A stretch of 64,000 nt of DNA, taken from Bradyrhizobium guangxiense (GTDB lineage: Bacteria > Pseudomonadota > Alphaproteobacteria > Rhizobiales > Xanthobacteraceae). Under the pieces are notes generated by a model. It was given only the letters and a program-made list of their open reading frames with translations, had not been told where the DNA came from and did not search any database. The translations under genes were made by a program, and so were the position numbers. Shown one piece after another: positions 8,583 to 16,873 of the stretch (positions are counted from its first letter, which is position 1; every line of letters begins with the position of its first letter). The stretch covers positions 186,001-250,000 of the forward strand of contig NZ_CP022220.1 in the NCBI RefSeq assembly GCF_004114915.1, in the 5' to 3' direction.

Positions 8583-9650
8583 TCATTTCACAAGCCACTG
8601 ATTGAACAGCTCATTCGATTTCGTGAGATTCTCTCCCCAAAAAGCCACGTCCAACGGGACCATCTGCTTGAAATTATCTGGTTGCGTCGGGACGTACTCG
8701 AGCACCTTCTTGTCGATAAATTCGAAGGCACTTTTCGAGGCGCTTCCTTGCATCAACTCGGAAGCAAGCGCGGCTTGACGCTTCGGATCCAATGAGAACT
8801 CGATGAGCTTCTGCACCAAATGGACCTTTGGATTGCCTTTTGGGATGACGTACCCATAGGCAGTGTAATAACCTTCGTTCCAAAGCACTTTGAGGTTCTC
8901 ACCTTGCCGGATCAGCGTTGCAGCCCGGTTCGCATACGTCGCTGTAATATCGATCTCCTGAGCTTGCAGAAGCTGAGCGCTTTGTGGGGCCGTACTCCAC
9001 CAAGTCAGGATTTTCGGTTTGATCTCATCCAATTTTCGAAATGCGCGCTCCCACCCGGCTTTTGTTTTCAGCTCATTGATAATGGCCGGTCCCGCGGGAA
9101 CGCCATCCGCTCGAAGCGCCCATTCTATGTTGTCGCGACCGCCAGTACGCAGCGAGCGAACTCCCGGAATGGACATGTCCCAAATATCGGCAACTCGTTT
9201 CAGATCCCGTTTTGTCGCTAACGGCCGATATACCGTCGCAAACGCTGCAACGGAGTCCGGATAGAAGCCCGGAACATTTCTGATGGAGTCAGGAAGGTCG
9301 TCATATATTGACCTCGGCAACTCAATTCGTTCGCTGAGCCCCTCAGCATCGTAGCGGACACCTTCATCGAGACCGGCGGCCCCATGCACATCGAACGTAT
9401 AGTTCTGCGTTTCCACCATGGTCTTCATCTGAGCCAGCGCTTGGGCTGGCCGAACGACCGGAACGACATCAATTCCCGTGCTTGCAGTAAAGGGCGTATA
9501 GATAACCTTCTTGTAGGACTCGGTGTACGCACCGCCCGCATCCGCAACATAGAGGGTCTCACCGGCCGCCGATGCGCGTCCGACGATGGCGGGTAGTGGG
9601 AAAGTCGCGCCGGATAGCGCAGCTATCTTGACGAATTGCCTTCTATTCAT
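8583..9650 (-). CDS. ABC transporter periplasmic substrate-binding protein (PotD-like), copy 2
   Basis: 355 residues from ATG 9650; an upstream in-frame codon at 9665 exists but the Tat leader clearly begins 'MNRRQFVKIAALSGATFPLP' and ends 'GRASA'. It is a tandem paralogue of the preceding binding protein, sharing 'GETLYVADAGGAYTESYKK', 'SLRTGGRDNIEWALRADGVP' and the C-terminal 'FWGENLTKSNELFNQWLVK'. It lies about 70 bases downstream of the fused permease gene and about 118 bases upstream of copy 1. Two intact binding proteins with a single translocator suggest that the transporter accepts two related ligands, or that one copy is a sensor or storage partner. Family-level function is secure, ligand unknown. 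Confidence 0.88.
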   Translation of the reverse strand: MNRRQFVKIAALSGATFPLPAIVGRASAAGETLYVADAGGAYTESYKKVIYTPFTASTGIDVVPVVRPAQALAQMKTMVETQNYTFDVHGAAGLDEGVRYDAEGLSERIELPRSIYDDLPDSIRNVPGFYPDSVAAFATVYRPLATKRDLKRVADIWDMSIPGVRSLRTGGRDNIEWALRADGVPAGPAIINELKTKAGWERAFRKLDEIKPKILTWWSTAPQSAQLLQAQEIDITATYANRAATLIRQGENLKVLWNEGYYTAYGYVIPKGNPKVHLVQKLIEFSLDPKRQAALASELMQGSASKSAFEFIDKKVLEYVPTQPDNFKQMVPLDVAFWGENLTKSNELFNQWLVK

Positions 9651-9721
9651 TGTTGGCCTCCTCACTAACCATTGCCTCGAACTGACGGCTCTAATGTCGG
9701 CCCATCCAACCGATGCAAGCG

Positions 9722-11536
9722 CTACACGCGTCTGGACGTCCCGCCAACGGAATTGGCTATGAGCATAAATCCGAGAATTAACGCCAGGAGTAGCGTCGAC
9801 ACTGCTGCCAACTCCGGTGACGCCCCGTACACTGCCTGTTGGTATAGCTGCTTCGGAAGCGTGGTGAAGCTGCCTCCCGTGACAAACAGAGAAATCGTCA
9901 CTTCGTCAAACGACTGGATGAATGCGAAAAGAAACGCGCCATAAACTCCAGGCTTGATGATCGGCAGCATGATATATCGGAAGGTCTTGAATTTTGACGC
10001 GCCCATCGTCCATGCGGCATAGTCCAACGAACGATTGTAATTTTTGAGCACGGCCATCAGTGACATCGTGGCATAGGGCAGCGCAAACACCATATGCCCC
10101 ATGATCAATCCGACCCATGTGCCAATCAGCCCGAAGCGGGCATAAGCGTAGAACAGCGCGACCGCCGTGATGATATGAGGCAGAAAAATCGGAATGGTCA
10201 GCAGCAGAATTATCAGGAACTTTGCCCTCGTCTTTTGACGAACGAGAAATAGTGCCGCCGGAATAGCGATGGCAATGGCCATCAAGCTGGTGATGGCGGC
10301 GATGCCAACCGATCGCCAGAAAGCCAATACCCAGATTGGTGAGCTAAGGACCGACGTGTACCATCGGAGTGAGAAACCCTGGGGCGGCCAGCCGAACAGA
10401 AGGCTGTTAGAGAATGAAATCGGAACGATACAGAAGATCGGAAGTATCAAGAACAACGCAATTGCCAGCGAAACCATCGACAGAATGGGTCTACTCACCC
10501 TTTGCCTGAGCTTCACCGTCCGTCCCGTCAGTTTTTCGGCGACCAATCCGAAGCTGGCGGTAATCCATGAAATTCCGTTGATTAGTTTCATTCCGCCACG
10601 GCGGAGCATTCGGTTCAGTCTCGACGGATGCTGGTCGCCCTCTTCTCCGGTCAGAATGTGCATTCCAACCACCCGATCAAACAGAAAGAAGGAAATAAGT
10701 GTTGCCAGCAACAGCATGGCGGATATCGCCGCAGCGAAGTTCCAGTGCAACACCTCGGTAACTTGTTCGATGATCAATTGAGCGATCATCGTTTCCCGAG
10801 GACTCCCGAGCAGCTGCGGCGTGATGAAAAACCCAAGAGCACTCACAAAGATCAAGATACCGCCGGCCGCCACTCCCGGTAACGACAGAGGAAAATAGCC
10901 CCGCCAAAAACCATGGGAGGGGCGGGCACCCAGCGTGCTCGCCGCTTTTTCCAAGTTCGGCTCGATGCCCTCCATTACGGAGTACATCGTAATAATCGCC
11001 AAAGGCAAAAGCGAGCTGCTCAGGCCGATCATCACGCCGTTCCAGTTGTAGAGGAAGGCGATCGAATGATCGAGCCAGCTCAACTTCAAGCCGGTTACGT
11101 TGATCAAACCGCGGCGACCGAAGATAATAATCAGTGACAGATTGCGGATCAGAAAGCTAGTCCAAAGCGGCACCAGAACGGACGTCAGGATTGCTGCTCG
11201 AACCCCTGCATTTGCTTTGGAGAGTGCATATGCAACGGGGTAACCGAGCGTCAGGCAGATCCCGGTGGCCCAAGCAGCGGTTTGAATCGTTCGCACGAGC
11301 ACGCTAACGTATAGATTGGTCTTAAATACTCGCGAAAAATTCTCTAGCGTCAGCGCACCGTGAGCGTCAAAGAGGCTGAGAACAAGAATTCCGCCGACAG
11401 GCAGTACAAATACGACGGATAGAAACGTCAGCAGCGGTGCTATCTGAAGAAACGGCCAGCGCGCTAGCAATTCGCTCAGAGGTAGGCGCCGATCTGATCG
11501 CGGCCATGATCCCGGGATGGTCGTCCGATCTGTCAC
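9722..11536 (-). CDS. ABC transporter permease, PotB-PotC-type fusion (two permease domains)
   Basis: About 604 residues from GTG 11536, which overlaps the stop of the ATPase gene (GTGA); an alternative TTG at 11590 would extend far into that gene. Two complete permease halves are visible, each with about six hydrophobic helices: residues about 30-290 (starting 'APLLTFLSVVFVLPVGGILV') and about 330-600 (starting 'VSLAIALFLILPIFCIVPIS'). The EAA-loop position reads 'EKAASTLGARPSHGFWRGYF' in the first half and 'DYAAWTMGASKFKTFRYIML' in the second. Most PotABCD systems use two separate permeases; the fusion would allow a single-chain inner-membrane channel. It couples with the ATPase immediately upstream and the two binding proteins downstream. 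Confidence 0.9.
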   Translation of the reverse strand: MTDRTTIPGSWPRSDRRLPLSELLARWPFLQIAPLLTFLSVVFVLPVGGILVLSLFDAHGALTLENFSRVFKTNLYVSVLVRTIQTAAWATGICLTLGYPVAYALSKANAGVRAAILTSVLVPLWTSFLIRNLSLIIIFGRRGLINVTGLKLSWLDHSIAFLYNWNGVMIGLSSSLLPLAIITMYSVMEGIEPNLEKAASTLGARPSHGFWRGYFPLSLPGVAAGGILIFVSALGFFITPQLLGSPRETMIAQLIIEQVTEVLHWNFAAAISAMLLLATLISFFLFDRVVGMHILTGEEGDQHPSRLNRMLRRGGMKLINGISWITASFGLVAEKLTGRTVKLRQRVSRPILSMVSLAIALFLILPIFCIVPISFSNSLLFGWPPQGFSLRWYTSVLSSPIWVLAFWRSVGIAAITSLMAIAIAIPAALFLVRQKTRAKFLIILLLTIPIFLPHIITAVALFYAYARFGLIGTWVGLIMGHMVFALPYATMSLMAVLKNYNRSLDYAAWTMGASKFKTFRYIMLPIIKPGVYGAFLFAFIQSFDEVTISLFVTGGSFTTLPKQLYQQAVYGASPELAAVSTLLLALILGFMLIANSVGGTSRRV

Positions 11537-12561
11537 GTTCCTACATCCTTTATTTCTACCGACCGGGAGGCGGCCCAGCTCAAGATGCAACGTTGACCGT
11601 TCTCGATATCGTGAGGAGCCTGTGCATTCAGAACAAGGGCTGAAAGGACGCGATCGGACGCCGACTTGAAGAAGTACCGGGTTGTCGGCCCAATATTGAT
11701 GCGCTCAATAAACGTCGCTTCGGTCCGGTGGTGCGCGGGAACGACGTCGGCGTTGACGCGAACGTATTCAGGTCGAACCATCAGTCGCGTTCCCGCCTGC
11801 ATGGGCGTCACGTTGCCGCTTGCATCGCTCCCTTCGCCAGCCGCCATGATATTGGACTGTCCGATGAAGTTAGCGGCGAAGACCGTCGAGGGGCGATCGT
11901 AAATTTCGTTCGGTGGTGCCAGTTGCTCGATCTCGCCACCGTTCATCAGACAGATCCGATCTGACATGGCCAACGCTTCTTCTTGGTCGTGGGTCACGTA
12001 GATGATGGTCGTCTTTAATCGCTTATGCAGATGCTTGATTTCGATCTGCATCTGCTCGCGCAAGTTCTTATCCAGCGCGCCCAAAGGTTCGTCCATCAGT
12101 ACGATCGACGGCCGGTAGACCATTGCGCGTGCGAGAGCCACGCGTTGTTGCTGACCACCCGATAGCTCCTTGGGCACACGCTCGGCAACGTGAGGTAAGC
12201 TGATGATCTCCAACATCGACTTTACCCGGTCGCGTATATCAGCCTCCGGCATCTTCCGCATGCGCAGCGGAAATGCGAGGTTTTCCGCGATACTCAAATG
12301 AGGAAACAAGGCATAGTTCTGAAAGACCATGCCAATATCCCGATAAAACGCGGGCTCGTTGGTAGCTCGACGACCGTTGATGTAGATCTCGCCGGAGTTT
12401 GGAGGGGTTAGTCCGGCGATCATGGTTAGGAGCGTCGTCTTTCCGGAGCCAGAAGGGCCCAATAGAGTCAGAAATTCTCCTTCGGCCACATCGAGAGACG
12501 TCGGCTTCAAAGCGTCGAACGCACCGTACCGTTTCGAGAGGTTTTCGATCTTGAGCTTCAT
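11533..12561 (-). CDS. ABC transporter ATP-binding protein (PotA-like)
   Basis: 342 residues from ATG 12561 ('MKLKIENLSKRYGAFDALKP'); the frame continues 25 codons further upstream into the aldehyde dehydrogenase tail, which is not expected for the family. Walker A is 'GPSGSGKTT' at about 36, the signature 'ELSGGQQQRVALARAM' at about 133 and Walker B 'SIVLMDEP' at about 153, followed by the H-loop 'IYVTHDQEEA'. The C-terminal part resembles the TOBE/OB regulatory extension of PotA/MalK-type ATPases. It energises the fused permease, with which it overlaps by four bases. It lies between a catabolic aldehyde dehydrogenase and the permease, so transport and catabolism are one transcript. Confidence 0.93.
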   Translation of the reverse strand: MKLKIENLSKRYGAFDALKPTSLDVAEGEFLTLLGPSGSGKTTLLTMIAGLTPPNSGEIYINGRRATNEPAFYRDIGMVFQNYALFPHLSIAENLAFPLRMRKMPEADIRDRVKSMLEIISLPHVAERVPKELSGGQQQRVALARAMVYRPSIVLMDEPLGALDKNLREQMQIEIKHLHKRLKTTIIYVTHDQEEALAMSDRICLMNGGEIEQLAPPNEIYDRPSTVFAANFIGQSNIMAAGEGSDASGNVTPMQAGTRLMVRPEYVRVNADVVPAHHRTEATFIERINIGPTTRYFFKSASDRVLSALVLNAQAPHDIENGQRCILSWAASRSVEIKDVGT

Positions 12562-12574
12562 TCGTATGCCCGCT

Positions 12575-14032
12575 CTAACGATGCGCAGGAACTGAGTTGC
12601 GGGGCGGTCCCGCCAGGAATGAAATGCTGCGTACAATCGTGTAGTTCAACAACCCCTCAGCCCCACCCTCACGCGCATACCCCGAGTCCTTTGTTCCCCC
12701 AAAAGGCGTCTCCGGCAGCGATGACGTGAAGTGATTGATCGCAAGGTTTCCGACCTGCATGTGGTCGGCGATGTAGCCGGCGTAGTCAGCCGAATGAGTC
12801 ATCGCGTAACCCGCAAGCCCATAGGGCAGTTCGTTGGCGCGCTTGATCGCGTCTGGCAGCGAAGTAACCGAATTTACGAGTGCGACTGGGCCAAACGGTT
12901 CTTCCTTCATAATACGCGCATCCGCGGGCACGTCGGCCAATACCGTAAGAGGCCAATAGTAGCCGTTATTCTTGATGCGCTCCCCACCGGCAACAAGCCT
13001 GGCACCTTTCGCGATCGCCTCGCTGACGAGTTCCTGTATCGCAGCAAGGCGCCGTGAATTGGCTACGGGCCCCATCTGCGTGGCCGGATCGAGGCCATTG
13101 CCGACCTCAATTTTTCGAGCCGCCTCGCCCATGTTGTTGACAAACTCTCCATAAATGGAGTCGTGGACGAACCAGCGTGTCGGTGATGTACAGATTTGGC
13201 CCGAGTTGCTGGCTTTAGCGGCAACCGACCTGCTCGCTGAATCGAGCGGATCGACATCGTCACAAATTATGACCGGCGCATGCCCGCCCAATTCCATAAT
13301 GCAGGGCTTCATATGCATTCCGGCTTGCGCGGCAAGTCCCTTGCCAACTGGAACGGAGCCAGTAAACGCAACCAGTCTGATTGACGGGTGTCCTATCAAA
13401 TAGCGCGAGATATCTGCGGGAATGCCGAATACCAAATTCAACACGCCATCTGGCAGTCCGGCTTTCACAAAGGCTTCCGCCAGATGCACGGCAGCCGCCG
13501 GTGTTTCCTCAGAAGCTTTCAGGACGAGACTGCAGCCTGCCGATAGCGCACCGCCAACCTTCCGGGCGACTGAACTTAAGGGATAGTTCCAAGGACTAAA
13601 GGCCGCTACAGGGCCAATCGGATAGAGTTGCACGGTGTTTCGATCCCCGGGCTCGGACGGAATGGTCCTGCCGTAAAGTCGGCGTCCTTCTTCCGCATCC
13701 CATTCCAACACCTGACATGCCCGCCGAACTTCGGTCTGCGCGTCGCGTAGCGGCTTGCCTTGCTCCAGAGTGATATCGCGGGCCACCACATCGGCATTCG
13801 CACGCAGGTTCGCCGCGGCTTGACGAATTATCTCGGATCGCCGGGCCGCTGAGGTCAGTGACCAAACGTTGAAGCCGTTCGTTGCAGCATCGACGGCAGC
13901 GGCAAGATCGGCCTCCCTTGCCATAGGAACGATCCCCAGCACGGCTTCGTTTGCGGGGTTCAATATCGGAGCGCCGTTACGTTCGATCCATTTTCCACCG
14001 ATAAACAGCCTTATTGGGGTGTGCCCAGTCAT
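12575..14032 (-). CDS. NAD(P)-dependent aldehyde dehydrogenase (succinate-semialdehyde dehydrogenase-like)
   Basis: A 485-residue aldehyde dehydrogenase of typical length. 'AFSPWNYPLSSVARKVGGAL' lies near 140, the general-base glutamate in 'MELGGHAPVI' near 245 and the catalytic cysteine in 'SNSGQICTSPTRW' near 279. The C-terminal 'ETPFGGTKDSGYAREGG' is usual for GabD-type enzymes. ATG 14032 overlaps the stop of the TPP-enzyme subunit by four bases, so decarboxylation and aldehyde oxidation are tightly coupled. The simplest reading is that the decarboxylase makes a (semi)aldehyde that this enzyme oxidises to the acid, for example succinate semialdehyde to succinate. The substrate is inferred from context only. 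Confidence 0.9.
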   Translation of the reverse strand: MTGHTPIRLFIGGKWIERNGAPILNPANEAVLGIVPMAREADLAAAVDAATNGFNVWSLTSAARRSEIIRQAAANLRANADVVARDITLEQGKPLRDAQTEVRRACQVLEWDAEEGRRLYGRTIPSEPGDRNTVQLYPIGPVAAFSPWNYPLSSVARKVGGALSAGCSLVLKASEETPAAAVHLAEAFVKAGLPDGVLNLVFGIPADISRYLIGHPSIRLVAFTGSVPVGKGLAAQAGMHMKPCIMELGGHAPVIICDDVDPLDSASRSVAAKASNSGQICTSPTRWFVHDSIYGEFVNNMGEAARKIEVGNGLDPATQMGPVANSRRLAAIQELVSEAIAKGARLVAGGERIKNNGYYWPLTVLADVPADARIMKEEPFGPVALVNSVTSLPDAIKRANELPYGLAGYAMTHSADYAGYIADHMQVGNLAINHFTSSLPETPFGGTKDSGYAREGGAEGLLNYTIVRSISFLAGPPRNSVPAHR

Positions 14033-14613
14033 CGGGTCACTCCGAGGAATTTTCGTGTGTCGGCCACCACTTTTGCCGGACTACGCTTACGCCACGGCGC
14101 GCGCTGACCTGGCGGACGGTTTTCGATTTCTGGGTGGATCTTATTCCAGACGAAGACGGGCCCGTCCTTCGCCAGGATTTCTGGCAGGGCGGCAGTATAT
14201 GTGGCTAGATCATCGAAAAAATAAGTGCGATTGATGCCACATCCGCGAGCCACAAGGTCATAAGCAACGTTCTTCGCGTTCGGTACGGGCTGTCCACCAG
14301 TTGTGGCATAGCATTCGTTGTCCATCAAGAAGTAGTAGTAGTTTCGAGGCGCCTTTTCGGCGATCGTTGTCAAGATGCTGAGGTTCATTAGTAGATCGCC
14401 CTCAGAATCGAAAACGACTACCGGCTTCTCAGGTTGGGCCAATGCGAGCCCAAAACTAAAGCCGGCATGACCGCCCATGGAAGGATCACCGACTGGAAGG
14501 TCCGCACCTCCTTCGCTGATGTCCAACCAATATTGACCCGAGCGACCCGAGACGACGAGCGCATTCCTGCGATGAGGTGCGAAAGCGTGGACAAGATCTT
14601 TTGTGTAAATCAT
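14029..14613 (-). CDS. TPP-dependent decarboxylase, pyrophosphate-binding subunit (sulfopyruvate/phosphonopyruvate decarboxylase beta-like)
   Basis: About 194 residues from ATG 14613 ('MIYTKDLVHAFAPHRRNALV'); the frame opens slightly earlier at TTG 14628. It consists only of the TPP C-terminal domain: 'GGHAGFSFGLALAQPEKPVV' followed by the cofactor motif 'DSEGDLLMNLS', about 28 residues, then 'MDNECYATTGGQ'. This spacing matches the GD(G)...NN thiamine-diphosphate motif. Split TPP decarboxylases of this size are typical of sulfopyruvate decarboxylase (ComD/ComE) relatives. The N-terminal half is the next gene upstream; the stops and starts almost abut. A paralogous pair is found at 57128-58323. 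The 2-oxo acid decarboxylated is not determinable from sequence. Confidence 0.85.
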   Translation of the reverse strand: MIYTKDLVHAFAPHRRNALVVSGRSGQYWLDISEGGADLPVGDPSMGGHAGFSFGLALAQPEKPVVVFDSEGDLLMNLSILTTIAEKAPRNYYYFLMDNECYATTGGQPVPNAKNVAYDLVARGCGINRTYFFDDLATYTAALPEILAKDGPVFVWNKIHPEIENRPPGQRAPWRKRSPAKVVADTRKFLGVTR

Positions 14614-14624
14614 CGACCCGCGCC

Positions 14625-15143
14625 TCAATTAAAACCGTGAAATTCGTCGGCGATCAGTACGACGACTGGGCGCTGAGTTAGTTCAGACTCGGTGAAAGCG
14701 AGCGAGATGCGATCGGCGTCCGCATTACTTTCCACCATGTAGAACTTGATTCCGAAAGCGAGCAGGAAGCGTTCTGTATATTCGGCCGCGCTATCGTGAT
14801 TGACGCCGTGCCGCGTGTAACCGCGGTAACCAACCAAGAAGACGACCGGAACGTTCAGATTGAGCAGCCAGCCGCGCATGGAATCTCCCGATTCCATCAT
14901 GCCGGTATTCTGCACCAACACGATCGGCTTTGCTCCTCCTGCGAAAAGTCCGGCCGCTATTGAGCAGGCATGCCCTTCGCGGGCGACGCCGACCAAGCTC
15001 AGCGATTGCTCCTCCTGCATTTTCAAGAACAGCCAGTTCGTCTCGCTATCTGGCAGCCAAACAACATGCGACACGCCGTTTTGCTTCATTTGCGCAACGA
15101 CCGATTCGGGACTCAGTGCCGCGGCTTGCTCGTCACTCATCAT
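14625..15143 (-). CDS. TPP-dependent decarboxylase, pyrimidine-binding subunit (sulfopyruvate decarboxylase alpha-like)
   Basis: About 172 residues from ATG 15143, which is preceded by an AGAGGA ribosome site; an upstream ATG at 15167 ('MAAGEKRTMMSDEQ') is possible. It is a stand-alone TPP N-terminal domain: 'ESVVAQMKQNGVSHVVWLPD', the catalytic glutamate region 'VGVAREGHACSIAAGLFAGG' and 'VLVQNTGMMESGDSMRGWLL'. It pairs with the following gene to make a two-subunit decarboxylase. It is the first gene after a 216-base gap carrying an inverted GTATCC/GGATAC repeat, so it probably begins a transcript with the aldehyde dehydrogenase and the ABC transporter genes. Confidence 0.85.
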   Translation of the reverse strand: MMSDEQAAALSPESVVAQMKQNGVSHVVWLPDSETNWLFLKMQEEQSLSLVGVAREGHACSIAAGLFAGGAKPIVLVQNTGMMESGDSMRGWLLNLNVPVVFLVGYRGYTRHGVNHDSAAEYTERFLLAFGIKFYMVESNADADRISLAFTESELTQRPVVVLIADEFHGFN

Positions 15144-15193
15144 CGTCCTCTTTTCGCCGGCCGCCATGGGAGCGAGGGCCCGCGGCCCAATTT

Positions 15194-15219
15194 GTATCCG
15201 AGACGTTAATTTAGGATAC
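15194..15219. promoter_or_regulatory. Inverted repeat GTATCC-N14-GGATAC, candidate operator
   Basis: GTATCC at 15194-15199 and GGATAC at 15214-15219 are perfect inverted arms separated by 14 AT-rich bases. The site lies about 50 bases upstream of the TPP-decarboxylase start on the minus strand, where a promoter would be expected. The same half-site recurs in the other four large gaps of the cluster (18274, 20851, 22507, 24350). It is probably the binding site of a cluster regulator that is not encoded in this window. Confidence 0.5.
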
Positions 15220-15383
15220 GATTAAAGGGCCTCCGGCACATTCGTGTCAACCTGAATGTGACGAAATCGTAATTTCCGAATGGAATCCTCATTTTCAGAA
15301 AGCCACGAACAATGCCCGAAACTCGGCAAGCCCCCCAAAAGGGCTCGGTCTGCGACAAGTCATTGGGGGGATCGCGAACGGTT

Positions 15384-16802
15384 TCATATGTATCCGGGAG
15401 GGATTGCTACGGCGCCCCCTCGTTCGCGGTCAAACGCTTGCGCAATCCGGAAGGCCGTTGCATCACCAAAACGGCGGACGGTAATTTGCAGACCTACCGG
15501 CATAAGGGCTGCGAGCCCCATGGGTATCGATATAGCGGCCAAGTCCATTAGATTGGCTATACGGGCGAGGAGACCAAAAGGTGCGGTTTGCTCGTGCGCC
15601 CCCTCGATCTCTGGAGTCACGATCGGAGCCGAGGGCAAGAGAAACGCTGCTGCGCCTTCCAGATAACGATCGAATTCCACCTGCATTTCGCGGCGGGTTG
15701 TAAGCAGGCCGAAATAGTCCCTCGCGCTGATGCCACTGCTTTTGCGCATTCGCTGCGCTATCAAACGATCAACTCGACTGTCGAGCCCCTCGATGTATTG
15801 CGATAGCCCATTCCAGCCTTCGGTCCCCGTGATACCGGATGCGTGAGCCGCATATTCTTCGTGACTCCGAGGCATGGGACGCACATCTATGTGAGCGCCT
15901 AGTCTCTTGAGGTCGCCCAGTGCCTTATGGAAAAGGTCCATAATTCGGGGGTCGACGAATTTGAGCTGAGAGTCAGTTGGCGCTCGCAAGATCAAGCCCT
16001 CGACGCCAGCCGTTAACTCGCCAAGAGGATTTATGCGCCCAATTCCGTAGGTCGAGGGATCCTGGGGATCCCGCCCTTGCAAGGCATCGAGTACCAACGC
16101 GGCATCCCGGATGCTGCGGGCCAACGGACCCACAGTGTCAAATGTCGGCGCCAATGGAAAGACGCCGCCCCGGCCGACCAAGCCGAGCGTACTCTTGTGG
16201 CCAACAATTCCACAAAGCGATGCGGGGGTACGAATTGAGCCGCCGGTATCGGTCCCGAGCGCAACCGGCACGAGCCCCGCCGCGACCGCGACTCCCGATC
16301 CGCTGGATGATCCGCCGGGTACTCTCGCAACCGAGGTATCCCAGGGATTCACCGGCGTACCGCAGACGGGATTGCACCCCCAACCACCAAAAGCGAATTC
16401 AACGGTGTGCGTTTTCCCGATGAGAACCATTCCTCGATCGAGGAGGCGCTGAACAGCGTGGGCTGTGTTCTCCGCAGGGGTCGATGCGGTCGCAAGCGAT
16501 CCGGCCCGGGTCGGTCTCCCCTTGACATCAAATAGATCTTTGACCGCGAAAGGTATCCCGTCCAGCATATGCAAAGCGTTGCCGCCCGCACGCCGTGCAT
16601 CGGCGGTCTTGGCAGCTACGCGAGCCGAATCCGCGTAGATTGCGACGAAGGCATGGAGCTGCGGGTCGAACTTCGCAATCCGCGCCAGAAAACGCTCCGT
16701 GATCTCGAGCGACGTGACCTGCTTGGTGGCCAATGCGCGCGAAAGCTCCCCGATCGTAGCGAACGCGACGTCACCAAGGGGCAATGTATGGCTGTCACTC
16801 AT
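15384..16802 (-). CDS. Amidase (amidase-signature family, GatA/AtzF-like)
   Basis: 472 residues from ATG 16802. The Ser-Ser-Lys catalytic triad of the amidase-signature family is visible: lysine in 'IPFAVKDLFDVKGR' near 78, the first serine in 'VPGGSSSGSGVAVAAGLVPV' near 155, and the nucleophile region 'GTDTGGSIRTPASLCGIVG' near 175. The length is normal for the family. It would hydrolyse a C-N amide bond in the cytoplasm and release ammonia or an amine. It lies between the FAD oxidases and the split decarboxylase, so it probably acts on an intermediate of the same route. Its C-terminal codons contain a GTATCC, which is coding and probably chance. Confidence 0.9.
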   Translation of the reverse strand: MSDSHTLPLGDVAFATIGELSRALATKQVTSLEITERFLARIAKFDPQLHAFVAIYADSARVAAKTADARRAGGNALHMLDGIPFAVKDLFDVKGRPTRAGSLATASTPAENTAHAVQRLLDRGMVLIGKTHTVEFAFGGWGCNPVCGTPVNPWDTSVARVPGGSSSGSGVAVAAGLVPVALGTDTGGSIRTPASLCGIVGHKSTLGLVGRGGVFPLAPTFDTVGPLARSIRDAALVLDALQGRDPQDPSTYGIGRINPLGELTAGVEGLILRAPTDSQLKFVDPRIMDLFHKALGDLKRLGAHIDVRPMPRSHEEYAAHASGITGTEGWNGLSQYIEGLDSRVDRLIAQRMRKSSGISARDYFGLLTTRREMQVEFDRYLEGAAAFLLPSAPIVTPEIEGAHEQTAPFGLLARIANLMDLAAISIPMGLAALMPVGLQITVRRFGDATAFRIAQAFDRERGGAVAIPPGYI

Positions 16803-16873
16803 CGGAGTTCCCAACTAGTCCAACGCTAGGCGCGTATCTCTCAAGCAATGCATCAATCGGTCGGGCGCAGACA

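Noticed and set aside
15194..15219. E. coli-type HipB operator (TATCC-N8-GGATA) at the cluster motif
   Set aside because: The arms here are 14 bases apart, not 8, and the hipBA promoter in the same window uses different boxes.
15384..15395. GTATCC inside the amidase 3' end as another operator
   Set aside because: It is coding sequence at the extreme C terminus; position and lack of conservation of flanks argue for chance.
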